From: Euptelea pleiosperma
Lineage: Eukaryota > Streptophyta > Magnoliopsida > Ranunculales > Eupteleaceae
Direction: 5' to 3'
DNA: 64,000 nucleotides
Assembly (NCBI GenBank): GCA_035048495.1
Contig: CM068548.1
Coordinates: forward strand, 9,847,464-9,911,463
The notes below the pieces were generated by a model, which was not told the origin of the DNA, ran no database searches, and saw only the letters and a program-made list of their open reading frames with translations. The translations under genes and the position numbers were made by a program. Each line of letters starts with the position of its first letter. Positions within the stretch are counted from its first letter, which is position 1. This document shows positions 1 through 11,665 of the stretch, piece after piece.

Positions 1-836
1 CTTGTAAGAAAGATATCTCTTCTCCCACGAGGCAATCTTTCAAAATCACCTTTGACTATAAAGAGGCCCCCAATGGTAAGCCAAGATAGGTCAAAGGAAA
101 AAAGGCACCATACACACCAACCTAATAGCCAACACCTACACCAATTATTTCTGTTAGAACATGTTTTTGTTCTTAGCCGTATTATGGTCTATTTACATTA
201 TGGTATGTATATACATAGATACTGTACTTATGTACATTATGTTATCTCTCTCTCTCTCTCTCTCTCGGAAGATCAGGTTGATGTAATTCAGCCTAGTTAT
301 CTCTAAGAGTGTTGCAGGCTAGGGTTTTGATCAAAGGCTTGCAGCATTTAGGATTTTGGTTTCTAGGGGTGATGCAAGCTAGGGTTTGTGCTTTAAGGCT
401 ATCGCAACCTATGTAAAGGCTATCGCAGTTCTAGAGTAAGGTGTTGATTGCTGGTTTATGGTGCCGCAGACCCTAAAGTAGTGATTTGTTGGTGTGTTCT
501 TTATGTCAAGGTCCTAGAGTGGTGGTTTGTTGCTTTTTTATATTACGGCCTTTAAAGTGGTGATTTGATGTTTTCACAAGATTAGTGTAACATTCGTGTT
601 GGTTAAATTCATCTTTGATGTAGTTGGTTGAGTTGTTTGGTTTTAATGGTTACTTTTAGTAATGTTCAAATCCCTATTTGGAGTATGTAAGATGTTGTTT
701 GAGCCCAGATTACCTATGTTAAATTAAATGGTACAAATAATCTATTCTGGCCACAGTTGATTAAAGTTTTTGTGTGTGAAAAAGAAACTAAAGTATATTA
801 CTGATGATCCTCCATCTGAAGGTGACAGTTGGTATG
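1..836 (+). mobile_element. Decayed 5' part of an older Ty1/copia element
   Basis: No intact gene is visible. A TGTTAGAACATG-like LTR start lies near 153, a (TC)11 microsatellite at 245-266, and a degenerate gag-like stretch at about 690-832 that reads as a copia gag N-terminus (VKLNGTN-like, then TDDPPSEG). The stretch ends where the next LTR begins at 837, so this looks like an older copia copy interrupted by a second one. The assignment rests on gag resemblance only. Confidence 0.4.
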
Positions 837-1080
837 TGTTATCTTCTAGTACAGTTTAATATAAGGGTATTCTGGGTAGTTAGTACTGTAAGGGCATACG
901 TGTTTATTTCTGTATTTGTAACTTTCATATAAATGGAAAAATACGAGACATGTACATATACATGCTCTCTTTATGTATTTGCTCTCTTCTCTCTCCTCTT
1001 TCTCTCTTCTTCTTCTTCTCTTATTCTAACCCTAATATCTCTTTCTCACAAACTCTAACCCTAGATTGTCCATTTCAACT
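837..1080 (+). repeat. 5' LTR of degenerate copia element
   Basis: The 244-bp stretch starts TGTTATCTTC and ends CATTTCAACT, directly before a primer-binding site. It contains a TATA-like ATATAAATGG near 930. Start and end resemble those of the younger copia LTR at 54738-54964 (TGTTATCA...CAACT), so the two may belong to related families. No 3' LTR was found. Confidence 0.55.
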
Positions 1081-1092
1081 TGGTATCAGAGC
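1081..1092 (+). other. Primer-binding site (initiator Met tRNA)
   Basis: TGGTATCAGAGC matches the usual plant copia primer-binding site, complementary to the 3' end of initiator methionine tRNA, and lies directly after the LTR. Confidence 0.8.
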
Positions 1093-4000
1093 AACTTACC
1101 TTCCGAGGTGAAGAACACGGGTGCCAACGTCATCAGGCCGTACGGCTGACGTCATCAACCATATGGACACGCATCCTAAGGTCTATCAAGAATGGCTCTA
1201 CCTGATGGAGATAATTTTATGGATTTATTGGTGATTTTTGGGAATTTTTCTCGGATGATCTTGCTTATCTTTTGCCCTATTTTTTGAGCAAAACGTAAAA
1301 AAAACAGTTTGCACTATTTTGATTTATTTAGACCCATTAGGACTTTCTTGGCTGGGTTTTTTAGCATGGATCTGATCTGGTACTTAATTATTGATGCATA
1401 GAATCCAATCTCACTTGATTTGGAGGAGTTTTGAGGTTTTAGGAGTCTAAACTCCCCCCTAATATTACTGTCTCCCTTGTTTTTTGGGTTTTTTTTGCTA
1501 AATCTTGGCAATAAACTCCTGTCGGGTTGGTTATTTGTTGTTTGTTGGTGCTTCTTCATGTTGGGGAAGTCTACAGGGGATGTATTGCAGCTATAGGAGA
1601 TGGAACTCCTCTCTACTCTCTTGGCGGCATCTATTTTGCCTATGTTTAGGTGTTTTTAGGGTTGGAAACCCTTTCGTTTGTGCCCACGGAGTGTTTGAGG
1701 GTTCGAGTGTGTATGCAACGAACCTCTTCTTCCCTATTTGGTATTTTTTTTTGCTAAGAAAGCTAATTTTATCCCCTCTATGTCTACTGGAGGGTCTTCT
1801 GGGAACACTGAGGCTACCTCGAGCAGTGTTGGGTGGCCCATAGTACCTCCCATGGACTATGAGAATCCCGGATTGCAAATTACTATTGTCAAGTTAGATG
1901 GTTGCAATTTCTTGAAATGGTCTCAGGCTGCCCGGATGTACATTGGTGGGTTGAGGCAAGTTGGTTATATCAATGGGCATATTGAGGAACCCGCTACAGT
2001 GACTGATCCTTTGTATGAGAGGTGGGAGACTGAGAACCTCACTGTTATGTCGTTGATCCTAAATTCCAAAGAGCCACAGTTTAGTTGGAGCTTCCTGTTC
2101 TTGCGTACAGCAAAGGAAATTTGGGACACGGCTTCTCAAACTTACTCTCAGCAATAGAACTTGGCACGAGCATTTCAGAAGGAGTATGTGGGAGGAGCTT
2201 GATTATTATCATATGTTTCAGCCCATGTGTGGTTGTATTGACACAACAAAAAACTACAAGAAGTTAGTCGATGAGACACGGGTCTTTGAATTCCTAACCG
2301 AGCTTAACTTGGAGTATGAGCTAGCCCAGATTCAGTTCCTCAGCCGTGATTCCCTTCCATCGCTTAGCCAGGTGTATGCCTATGTCCAGAGCAATGAGAG
2401 TTGGCGTCATGTTATGTCACCATCCCCTGCTCCGAATAGATCTGCTCTTACTATTTCTTCCGCATCGCAATGTTTCCCCAGACACAACCCTTCACATCTT
2501 CTCCATCACCAGGTAGCTCAATATCCACTCCATCTTCTGCCCCTTCTGGGAAGTCTTTCCGTGGACCTCGGCCCAAGTGTGATTACTGTGGCCGTCTTGG
2601 ACATTTGAAAGCTAAGTGTTGAGAATTACATGGCCGTCCGCCTCGACCCCCAAGCTCAGCCCCGTCGTCCTCATCTGCTCATAGTGCGAGTTCAAACACT
2701 ATTGCTATTGGGGGCCCCGTTCTTCAGACCTCCTCATTTGCCTCAGTTCCCCTTCAACCGACAAAACTTGACAACATTCATCGCCTCCTGGCTCAGCTAG
2801 AGAGCCCTTCTGCTACGTCATCTTCCTCCTTTGCGTCTACAAGTACCATCAACATTGCTCATGCGGCTGCTTCTCCCACTTGGGTCATAGACACATGTGC
2901 CTCCGACCACATGACTGGTATGTCATCCCTATTCTCATCCTATTCCAATTGTCCTGATCACGATAAGGTAAAAATTGCAGATGGTACCTTATCCTCTATT
3001 TAGGGAAAGGGACTGTCAATCTCTCGTCCGATGTTTCATTAATTTCAATGCTTCATGTTCTTCGATTTACTTCTAATCTTTTGTCTGTTAGCCTCTATCT
3101 TCTGGATGGACCACCGGTTGAGTCTCGAGCATTACAATCTAGTAGTAATAATAGTCTAGAATCTATCATGAGTTGGCATACTCGCCTTGGTTATGTTTCT
3201 TTTTCGTACTTGAAACTTTTATTTCTCGCTTTATTTGCTTCCATGTCTTTATCTACACTTCACTGTGAAACCTGCGAGTTGGCTAAACATTGTCGCTTAT
3301 CTTATCATTCTAGAAGTAATATAAGTTCTTCTCATTTTGATATTGTGCATGCTAATGTGTGGGGGCCTTCCCTGTTACTTCTATGTTTAGATATCGCTAT
3401 TTTGTGAGTTTGTGGATGATCGTACGCGATACACATGGATCTATCTTATGAAAACCAAGGATGAAGTTTTTCCATTTTTAAAAGCTTTCATAAGATGATT
3501 CAAACGCAATATGGTTCTCCAATCAAAATCCTACGATCTGACTAGGGTGGTGAGTATATGTATGGTGGTTTGCATCCAGTGGCAGAGCCAAGATTTTTTT
3601 CAAGGGAGGGCAAAATCGCAAAAAAGAAAAAATGGGGGGGCGGGGGGCAAACCAAAGGAAAATGGCAGTTTAAGAAGAAGAAAAAAATTTAAGAGTTGCC
3701 TCCCCCCCCCCCTCTGGCTCCGGCACTATTTGCGTCAATACCTCTCTGATCATGGTATTGTCCTCTAGAACTCGTGCAGTTACACTCCTCAACAAAATGG
3801 TGGGCCGAGCGAAAGAACCGTGACCTTCTTGAGATAGCTCGCTCCGTCTCCTTTTTCTTAAATTTCCTAAATGTAATTGGACTAATGATGTTCTTACTGC
3901 TGCATATCTCATTAATCGTATGCCATCTCGCTCCTTACATTTTAATACTCCTACTCAATTACTTCAACCAATTTGTTTTTCTTACTCCTCCCAAAATATT

Positions 4001-4200
4001 TGGTTGTATGCTTTGTCCATATTTTAGGTCTCCATTGTACTAAACTTGACCCTAAAGCTCTCAAGTGTATCTTTCTAGGATACTCTTCTACACAAAAATG
4101 GTATAAATGTTTTCACCCTTTGTCTGGTAGAAAGTTTGTTTCTATGGATGTCACTTTTTGGGAACAATCTCCATTCTACCCCCAATTCTCTCTTCAGGGG
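1093..4200 (+). pseudogene. Degenerate Ty1/copia interior (gag to integrase)
   Basis: An untranslated leader is followed by broken copia coding sequence. A gag start lies near 1780 and carries the ENPGLQITIVKLDG motif. A zinc-knuckle remnant (CDYCGRLGH) lies near 2580, a protease-like region near 2885 where the usual DSGAS motif is altered (WVIDTCASDHMTG), integrase GPR/zinc-binding remains at 3150-3400 and an integrase core to about 4170. Frames change repeatedly and stops are common. Reverse transcriptase, RNase H and a 3' LTR are missing, so the copy is truncated near 4200. It resembles the younger copia at 49.3-55.0 kb. Confidence 0.75.
3577..3728. mobile_element. hAT-type MITE inside the copia integrase
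   Basis: The 152-bp element has terminal inverted repeats CAGTGGCAGAGCCA and TAGTGCCGGAGCCA. It is flanked by an 8-bp target-site duplication with one mismatch (TTTGCATC at 3569-3576, TTTGCGTC at 3729-3736), as expected for hAT elements. The interior has G-runs and C-runs near its two ends and no coding capacity. It interrupts the integrase sequence, so it inserted after the copia copy. Confidence 0.8.
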
Positions 4201-4214
4201 GGGAATAGAATGGG

Positions 4215-5704
4215 TAAAAAGAGTTATTTATTTTATGCCTTTATTTATTTATTTATAAATGTTATTTTATTTTAAAAAATAGTAGAAAATTCATAGAATA
4301 TTGTAGAAAATTATATTACTTTTGGGAAAAATGTCCGAAAATTTTATTCATGTTATCTGTTAATTTTAGTAAAGAAAAATTCATATTCTTATATTTTCCA
4401 TATGAAATGTGTAAATACGTTGATGATTTCTTGTTGTAATCTTAAAGGCATAAAATTATGATAGATGGGAACCTGTGTAATCTTGTTCAGTTAAATGAAT
4501 TCATGCTCACATTCATTTAAAATGAGATCTATGCGTTTTTTTATCGATTATGTATATTTGCTTTCAAGAATATTAACAGGACTTAAATGTTCTTATTTTT
4601 AGTTTCAAAATGCTAGAATATAAATGTTATGCATATAAATACAATTAAGGACATTGATAAAAACGTGATTTGGAATGTGAAATATCATATTAGTTGGAAT
4701 CAGACGTTGTCTCATTACTTTGAGACCCCAAGGGGTTCTAGTCCCCTAAAGTATCAAGCGTTGCCTTACTTCTTTAAGACCCCTTGGGGTTACAGTCCCC
4801 TAAAAAATAGGCTTTGTCTCATTCGTGAGAACCCTCGAGTAATTATACCTAAAAAGAAATTATGGAATCCGGAAAGAGGATACCTAATGAAACCACCAGT
4901 ATGCACATTAGGGAGAGTACTTGTAGGCTACAAGTGTTGACATCGTACACTGGAATCGATAGAATGTTGGTACAGAACACATCAGAATCAGTATAATAGT
5001 TTGACTGTATATATATGGTTACGGGTATTCTGATAAGAGAAATGTTAAATGTTATGTAAAAGGTCATCCTAGTATTCGGAGTCATACGTAAGTAATTGAT
5101 AAAGAAATGAGTTTTATTGAATTACATGTGAAACTCATTTGCAAATCATATTTGTTTTAAAATAAACAAAAGTTTGTGGTTTTATGCATAAGGAATGTAC
5201 TTACGGGACCATAACTCATCGTTTTAAAATGTTTTCTTTTCAGCAAAAGATAAAGTCGGTCTAATATTTCTGGCATTTCTTTTGTTATACATGTGCTAGA
5301 AGTAATATTATCTTTTGTGTAATTCTTTTATCTTGTAGAAGGATGCATGAGATATATAGGCATTTTCTTTTATCTTGTAGAATGATGCATGAGATATGTA
5401 GGCCTTTTGACCATTTAGTAGATTGTAATTAGGATTACAATATATACACTTTTTTGGATGGGCGTATTATGATTTTGATTAGACTGGTTTTGATTGAGGC
5501 AAGAGATCCTCTGATGTTATGTATATGTCAATGAAGTATGTTTCATTTTATGGATAAATAGTTTAAACAAAAAATAATTTATCCGGTGTATTTTCGTTGC
5601 ATCGTCATAGTAGTTGTGTTTAACCGCATGTCTGTATGATAATATCGCACCTCAAGATTTTAGAAAGGTCGAGATGACCAGATATCGGATTTGGGGGCAT
5701 GACA
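4215..5704 (+). repeat. LTR-like sequence of Ty3/gypsy style
   Basis: This AT-rich stretch has no gene. It contains two imperfect units of a repeat (GAGACCCCAAGGGGTT-like, about 4705-4810). It ends with GGTCGAGATGACC and GGGGGCATGACA, a style common at the ends of plant gypsy LTRs. No start with a clear target-site duplication was found, so the left boundary is approximate. It could be a solo LTR or a truncated element. Confidence 0.35.
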
Positions 5705-7365
5705 ACAATAAATTAGGCCAGCATGGATATAAATCAATTGGAAGGAACTTAGTGCACACAACATCTTCCATATGTAATCCTCTTCTCAAAATTCATCCCA
5801 CCCAATCAATTGATCGCCTTCCAAGTATCCTTTGTTCCTATTTGTAGGTCTAGCATCCCAAACACCCTCTTGACTACCCTATTCACCTCCCATTGAGAAA
5901 CTCATCTGATAAACAAAAAATCTCCAAAAGATAGCCAAAAAACCCCAGTTAACATTATTAAGTTTCCTAATCACCAAAATCTTCCTTCTTAGGATGCACA
6001 CCTTCCCCCATCTTACAAGACGTAACTTGTTTCTTTTGCCCTCTCCCTCCAAAACTCCCTTCAAGCACATTCTTGGATAACTTGGCCCCGGGATTTTGAA
6101 AAGGAGATAAATAGTAGGTATACATACTAGCCAAGATAGCATTGGCAAGCAGGATGTCAGTGGTACGCAACTTGACTCTTAAAATGGGCGAGCCTCCTTT
6201 CATGAATCACCCAATAGCTTGCCATTGCATAACCACTATATGCTACACCAGATTTCCTTTAGTTTTTTTTCTTTAATTTTGTGTATCGACAAAATGCATC
6301 GGAACTTTTAGTTTTTTGTCCTACATCCAGTTAGGGAAGGAAACAGAGATATGAATATATGGTGGGTTCCTTAAAATGGAGAACAAATGAGATTCCATGT
6401 CAACGAAGCATGTTTTGAAGAATGTGCAGAAGTGGCATGCGTGAGCACAATCCATTAAATCAACTGCTTTATCGTGCCAAATCAAAAAGTACTCATCCAT
6501 GACATAATCACTACAAGGTTGACTCAGTCCCTTAGATATCATTAGGTGCATGAAACCGCCACATACTTATCAACATATAACCCGGCGCCGCTGATTTATA
6601 CCCACTGTTGGAACATGCACTGTAATCACTTAGCAAAACCTTACAAAATGCCAGCTAATTCCAGACTCTGGACTTATTCTGGTAAGTTCCCCTTGACTAA
6701 CAAACCCAATGGAACTGTACATGTAACAGTTCAAAACAAACCATTTAGGCGAAGAAACCAGCTAACCTACCCTACCGTAAACAATCTTTTACTTCTGTGT
6801 GTAAACTGGACCAAAGAGGTGACCTCAAGTACAGTGTACAACCCAATTATGCATGTAGTAAAGTAGCAATCTATGACTTAAACATGCACGACAGCGGTCA
6901 GTAGAGGCATTTCACGTACAACTCCTATCACAGTGACCAAAATTTATAGAAATGACCATGGTGATCTGCAGTATTTATTGGAAGTACCTATTTGCAGACC
7001 TAAAAAATTCTACTTGTGATACCAATAAGGAAGTGCATGCACGTTAAACCTAAAATCAGACTATACCAGCTCTTTCAAGTTCAGTTGCATATTGTTGTTC
7101 AGCTATTTGTCATTCTACATACATGCTAAATGCGCTCACATCAATTCCTCCACATCTATGGCAAAGACCACGTCAAGGTGCAGCATTCCCCATCAATTCC
7201 ACAATAAAATCTCATGTTTTCCCCAAAATCCACCATCAAAACAAACAGAAAAAAAAAAACACTAATCAAACAATCAAGGATCTAAAAAACAGATCGAACA
7301 CGTATCAACCATAACCTAATCCACAATCCTCCTTAAGATGGTACGGATCCGAATAAAGGTCATAC
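5705..7365. other. No gene recognised; presumed intron of PP2A B55
   Basis: Short open frames occur here but none resembles a known protein or has plausible splice borders. If the B55 first exon at 7366-7480 belongs to a functional gene, this is the start of its first intron on the minus strand. Confidence 0.4.
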
Positions 7366-7480
7366 CTTCCTGAACTTCTTCCCCAGCCGCCCGTTCTCCG
7401 AAAACCTGAGAGAATTTCCACTCGAGCGCCTGTGGTGGCCCCACCGAAGCGGAAGCTTCATCGTCTCCCCCGCCGTTCAT
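7366..7480 (-). CDS. PP2A regulatory subunit B55, first coding exon only
   Basis: On the minus strand an ATG at 7480-7478 opens a 115-nt exon coding for 38 residues plus one base, starting MNGGGDDEASASVGPPQ and containing LEWKFSQVFGERAAGEE. It ends in VQE at a good donor, G|GTATGACC (7366/7365). This is the conserved N-terminus of plant B55, the WD40 regulatory subunit that gives protein phosphatase 2A its substrate choice. The next expected segment (VDIISAIEFD...) was not found down to position 1. Either the first intron is longer than 7.3 kb and filled with transposons, or this is an orphan exon. The start codon is supported by family identity from the first residue. Confidence 0.75.
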
Positions 7481-7850
7481 TCTCCGGATAAATTTCCCAC
7501 CAAATCAACCGAAATCAATTCACGGCATCAACGATCGCCCTTTCTCGAACACTTACCAGAAGATCATAGCTTCGATTCCGTACAGAAATCCATGAAAATG
7601 CAGGTTCTCGATTCCTCCATGCGAACCACACACGCACAGATAGAGAACTCAGGGAGGGTTTCAATAACAACGATTGGGTTTTCTCCCTCTCTCTCTCCCT
7701 TTTTTTTGGGGGGGTGGAAGAAAAATAACGGAGCTGGAAATGCGTTCTCGCTTTCGGAACCAAAACACTCTCCTCCTCCGGACTTACCTCTCTCTATAAT
7801 ACGGTCTCTTTTGTTTACATTTTTTAAACGATCAATTATTTGAGAAAGAA
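7481..7850 (-). promoter_or_regulatory. 5'UTR and proximal promoter of the B55 exon
   Basis: Upstream of the ATG the minus strand is rich in pyrimidine tracts (CT runs near 7690) typical of plant 5'UTRs. A possible 5'UTR splice donor, CTG|GTAAGTG, lies at about 7550. A TATTATAG stretch near 7795 may be a TATA box. None of these is proven. Confidence 0.35.
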
Positions 7851-8284
7851 GAACATAAGGTAAATTTTACTAAAATGACAAAAATGTCCCCTCCTTTGTC
7901 TATGACAGGAAGTGACTTCCGGCGTAAATACCGATGAGATTGTAACTAGTTTGTAATCTACGGCTGTGAAAGACTGAGGAACTCATTTTGTGTACGTGTG
8001 CTACAACAGATCATTTTTACGTTTTTTCTCCGAAATGGGTTTAAGAATGTTTTGAGTCTTTTGACTTTTGTGGAACGGAAAATGGATTTTTTTACTTCTA
8101 CAAATTGTTGTCTTAAAAAGTCTACTTGTTTATATGAATGTATGAGAGAAATATTTGATGGATTGCAGGTCCAACAATCTTGATAGACCCTAGTCCTCCT
8201 CTACTGGATTAGGATATTTTGATACGAGTTTTTCTTTTTCCTTTTTTTTTCCCCTTTTTTTTTATAGAAAAATATGCCTAATAA

Positions 8285-9027
8285 GGATGTTTGATTGCAC
8301 TGAGAAACTATGCAATTCTCATTCGCCTGTTTGGTAACGCACCGCGGAGGGAAAATAAAATATTCAGCCGCGCTAATATTTGCCCGGGTGCATTTGGCAG
8401 CCACTCGCCCTCGGCAAGTATTTAGCCGGGCCCACATATTTGCCCTCCGCGGCGGGAAAATATTTGATCACCTCCCCCCTGTGTAAATATTTTCACGCCG
8501 ATTATGCCTTGGTGAGAAAATTTTATTTTCTCGCCGGAAAATCACTATTTTCAATAAAAATTAATTTTTTAATATATAAAAAAGATAAAAATGAATTTTT
8601 TTTTTTTATTCTTTGACATAATATGTGGTTCCCGCACTTGCCCAACCTATTTTTGACTTACTTTGATATGTGGGACCCACTCAAAATTGAAAGAAAATGA
8701 AGTAAGCTGAAGTGAGCACGTACCAAACATTGTTAAATATTGATATGACCAAATATTTAGCCAAGATAATATTCGCCTGGCTAAATATTCACAGTCGGAA
8801 CTCTTTTTCTCACGTACCAAACAGATCATTGTGAGAAAACAACGGTGGATTTTCCTGGAAACGAATTCTCACCTATGTGGAACGGAAAAAAAATTCATAC
8901 TTGGATGAGAAAATCTCATTTTCTTGGAAAAAAATTCAAATTTAAAATGGCTATCAAACAAGTAAAAATTATGCTTTCCCAAGAAAATGCAATTTTCCTA
9001 TGGGTATATTGGCAATCAAACACACCG
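8285..9027. mobile_element. Tourist-like MITE with a second element inside
   Basis: The ends read GGATGTTTGATTGC and, inverted, CGGTGTGTTTGATTGCC, flanked by TAA on both sides (8282-8284 and 9028-9030). This fits PIF/Harbinger-type MITEs. Inside, CTGTTTGGTAACG near 8321 and an inverted CTGTTTGGTACGTG near 8826 suggest a nested element whose interior repeats AAATATTTG-like phrases with CGCGG and GGCGGG. Boundaries of the inner element are uncertain. Confidence 0.45.
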
Positions 9028-9030
9028 TAA

Positions 9031-10120
9031 TAGAAAATCTGATAGTATAATTTGTTATAAGAAGAAAAAGAATCCCTTCAAAGCAGATAGAAAACAGAAT
9101 CCCTTCAAACAATTGAAACATATAGTTGGCAATATTGAATTGTTGAATATGAATACTAGTTTTATTCAATTTTGGAATCCAAAAAATTATTTGCTATAGT
9201 TGAGATTTGTTGGGATGATAAAGCCCTCTAGGTTCAACAAATTTGTAAGCAAGACCCAACCACAATCTATAGTAAATTGGGTATAAAACTCTCGGCCATA
9301 GCGGTGTTAATGGATTTTTGTTACCGATTACACACCAAACCTTAAACAGCACTCGGGTTTGGTTCTATCCATTTGAACCTATTTAAGAAATTAATTTATT
9401 ATGGTATCCCCCGTGTTCAAGTTTTATATTCATGACATGGACTAAATATTACATATTAGTCTCAATCAATTTGGACGAATATATCTTCATTTTCTAGTCA
9501 TGATTAATAATCAGGTTGTATATCGGTATAGTGGCACCAAATCCAAACATGGCTACTCAAGAAAGAAAGTCTTACATAAGTAAAGCACGTGCAACGGTTG
9601 GTTGTGATTACTTCATTTGTACTTGTTATTATATTGTTTAAAACATAAACTTGTATGTGTTAAAAACATAAGGTCGGGCTCAGGAGTCCCTCCCTTTTTT
9701 CTGACCCCTTGTAATACCCTAAACTTCTTAAGGGTATTTTAAAATTTTAATTAAATTATTATTTTTAATTATGTTAATGATATTTCATTAATAAACACTA
9801 AGTGTTAATGTTGATTGTTTGAGTTAAAACTAGTATGATTAACTTTTAGGTCCAATTTAAAGACTTTTTAGGCCTAAAAATAAATTTAATTAAATACTAG
9901 TTGATACATATTGGGTTTGGGCTCATTTTTAACTCATATCCAACTTAAAATAAGTTTTTTAATGGGTTGTAAAATTCACAATTTTTAAAATGATGAAAAT
10001 CACTTTTAATCTAAAATTAAATAAGAAACCTAGTTAGATAACTTTTGGAGAGATTCTTTTTTAGCATCTCTAAAAAATCCTAAACTCTATTATTAATTAA
10101 ACCCTAATTGATCCCAACCT
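9031..10120. other. AT-rich stretch without recognisable gene
   Basis: I see no coding signature. The 9700-10110 part is strongly AT-rich and looks repetitive, but I cannot assign it. Confidence 0.5.
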
Positions 10121-10335
10121 AAGGGTGGCAATTTGGCCTACAGGGCTGGGCTTGGGCTAGGCTTAAATTGGGTCGGGCGGACCCAGCCCACCGGCTACTC
10201 GGGGCGGGCTTCAGCACAAAATAGAAACCTAGACCCAGCCAATGGCCCGGTCTATGGCGGGGCTGACGGGCTTGGTCAGGGGCTTTTAATGGGTTGGGTT
10301 TCGAGCTTGGGTTTTGTGAGGCTGTGAGACCAGAA
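10121..10335. repeat. GGGCTGGGC-rich hAT-end-like fragment
   Basis: It starts AAGGGTGGCAATTTGG, a form common at hAT ends, and continues with repeated GGGC/GGGCTTGGGC phrases. No partner end or target-site duplication was found. Confidence 0.3.
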
Positions 10336-10989
10336 AGTTTGCCAAAAAATGCTACATGATCCTGAACCATGTTTATATCGAATGTCGAGTCATGCCAATC
10401 TGATCGTTGCATGTATTTTGGCATATAAAAGTTGTCTGGGAAGATAACATTCATCAAATGGTCAATATTATTAGATCATGATGAAGGTCGGCCTTCATAA
10501 GTTGGGTCCCAGCGGTTGAGTATTCAACCCTTAGCGGACTTGCAGTTGAGTATTCAACTCTTAATGGACTCGTAATTTTTTACTCATAAATTCACTTCCT
10601 AAGTTTTGTACACATGCCACATACAAATGGTGATCAGACCTAGGAAATATTGTTGGAACCGCATCAATTATCCCCTTGTCTATCAGAGAAAAAAGTGACT
10701 GGGAGATCATGCAGTAGTCGAGAGGCTAATGATTCTAAAAATCGAGTCTATGTCTCACAATTCTCTAATTTGCAGATGTACACGGCAATAGGAAAAATAC
10801 CGTTGTTTCCATCAGTTGTACATGCAGATAATAGTACTTGAGTCATTGCGGCCCCCCCAGCACCTCCAAAGGTCACTTTCGAGCTAACCGTGGACCCTTT
10901 CGATAGACATGGATACTGAATATCTACTAACAAAGGGATGAACGGGTCTTGTACACACAACAGACCTTCAACACACAACAACAAGAGAT

Positions 10990-11580
10990 CCAATAGGGTT
11001 TACAACCCTAAAACAGTCCAAAAAAGCCCATAAGAGGGGGTGGCAGTATTTTTTGTGGGGAGATTCATCTCCCCAATCTTTAATATCTGATAGAAAATGA
11101 TGAGTTTTGTTTTTATTTGTTGAAAATTATGTAGGCGAAAAAAAACGAAATACAACGCAGCCAAGAAGCCCCTCATAGAGCATAAACACAAAAACTGATT
11201 TTTGACCTTATCGAGAGAAGATCGAGCAGAAGTCCATCAAGAATACCTTTATTTTTTTTTTAAAAAATCACCAATAAATCCAAAAAATTATTCTCCTTCC
11301 GAGATGACATCGGGATCCATGGTCGTACGGCTTGATGACGTCAACACTCATGTGCAAGATCTCTAGTAGGTCCTCTTGTTCAACCTCGCTCTGATACCAC
11401 ATAGAAATCAAAGGTTAGGTCTTAGGGTTTAGAGAGAGGAGAAAGAGAGAGAGAGAGGTGAGAGGGAGAGCATGTGTCTATCACACAACTCCAAGCTTAT
11501 TTATATCAAGAAAACTTTACATGGACAAGTATATATGCCCTTACAAACATAAAGGGTATTATAGTACTACCCCGACAACA
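10990..11580 (-). mobile_element. Copia fragment: LTR, primer-binding site and leader
   Basis: On the minus strand an LTR runs from 11580 (TGTTGTCGGGG) to 11400. It is followed by the primer-binding site TGGTATCAGAGC (11399-11388) and a leader down to about 10990. The leader shares a phrase like GGATTTATTGGTGATTTT with the leader of the copia copy near 1210-1240, so the two are related. Coding sequence and the second LTR are missing. Confidence 0.65.
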
Positions 11581-11589
11581 TACTGTACT

Positions 11590-11665
11590 ACACTTCCATT
11601 GCTGAAACAGTAATTAGTACATGTACCACACTTCCATTGCTGAAACAGTAATTAGTACATGTCAT
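11590..11665. repeat. 38-bp tandem duplication
   Basis: Two copies, starting at 11590 and 11628, of a unit beginning ACACTTCCATTGCTGAAACA and ending in a short TTAGTACATGT tail, directly beside the copia LTR end. Confidence 0.7.

Noticed and set aside
245..266. (TC)11 tract as a regulatory GA element
   Set aside because: It lies in decayed retroelement sequence with no gene nearby; an ordinary microsatellite explains it.
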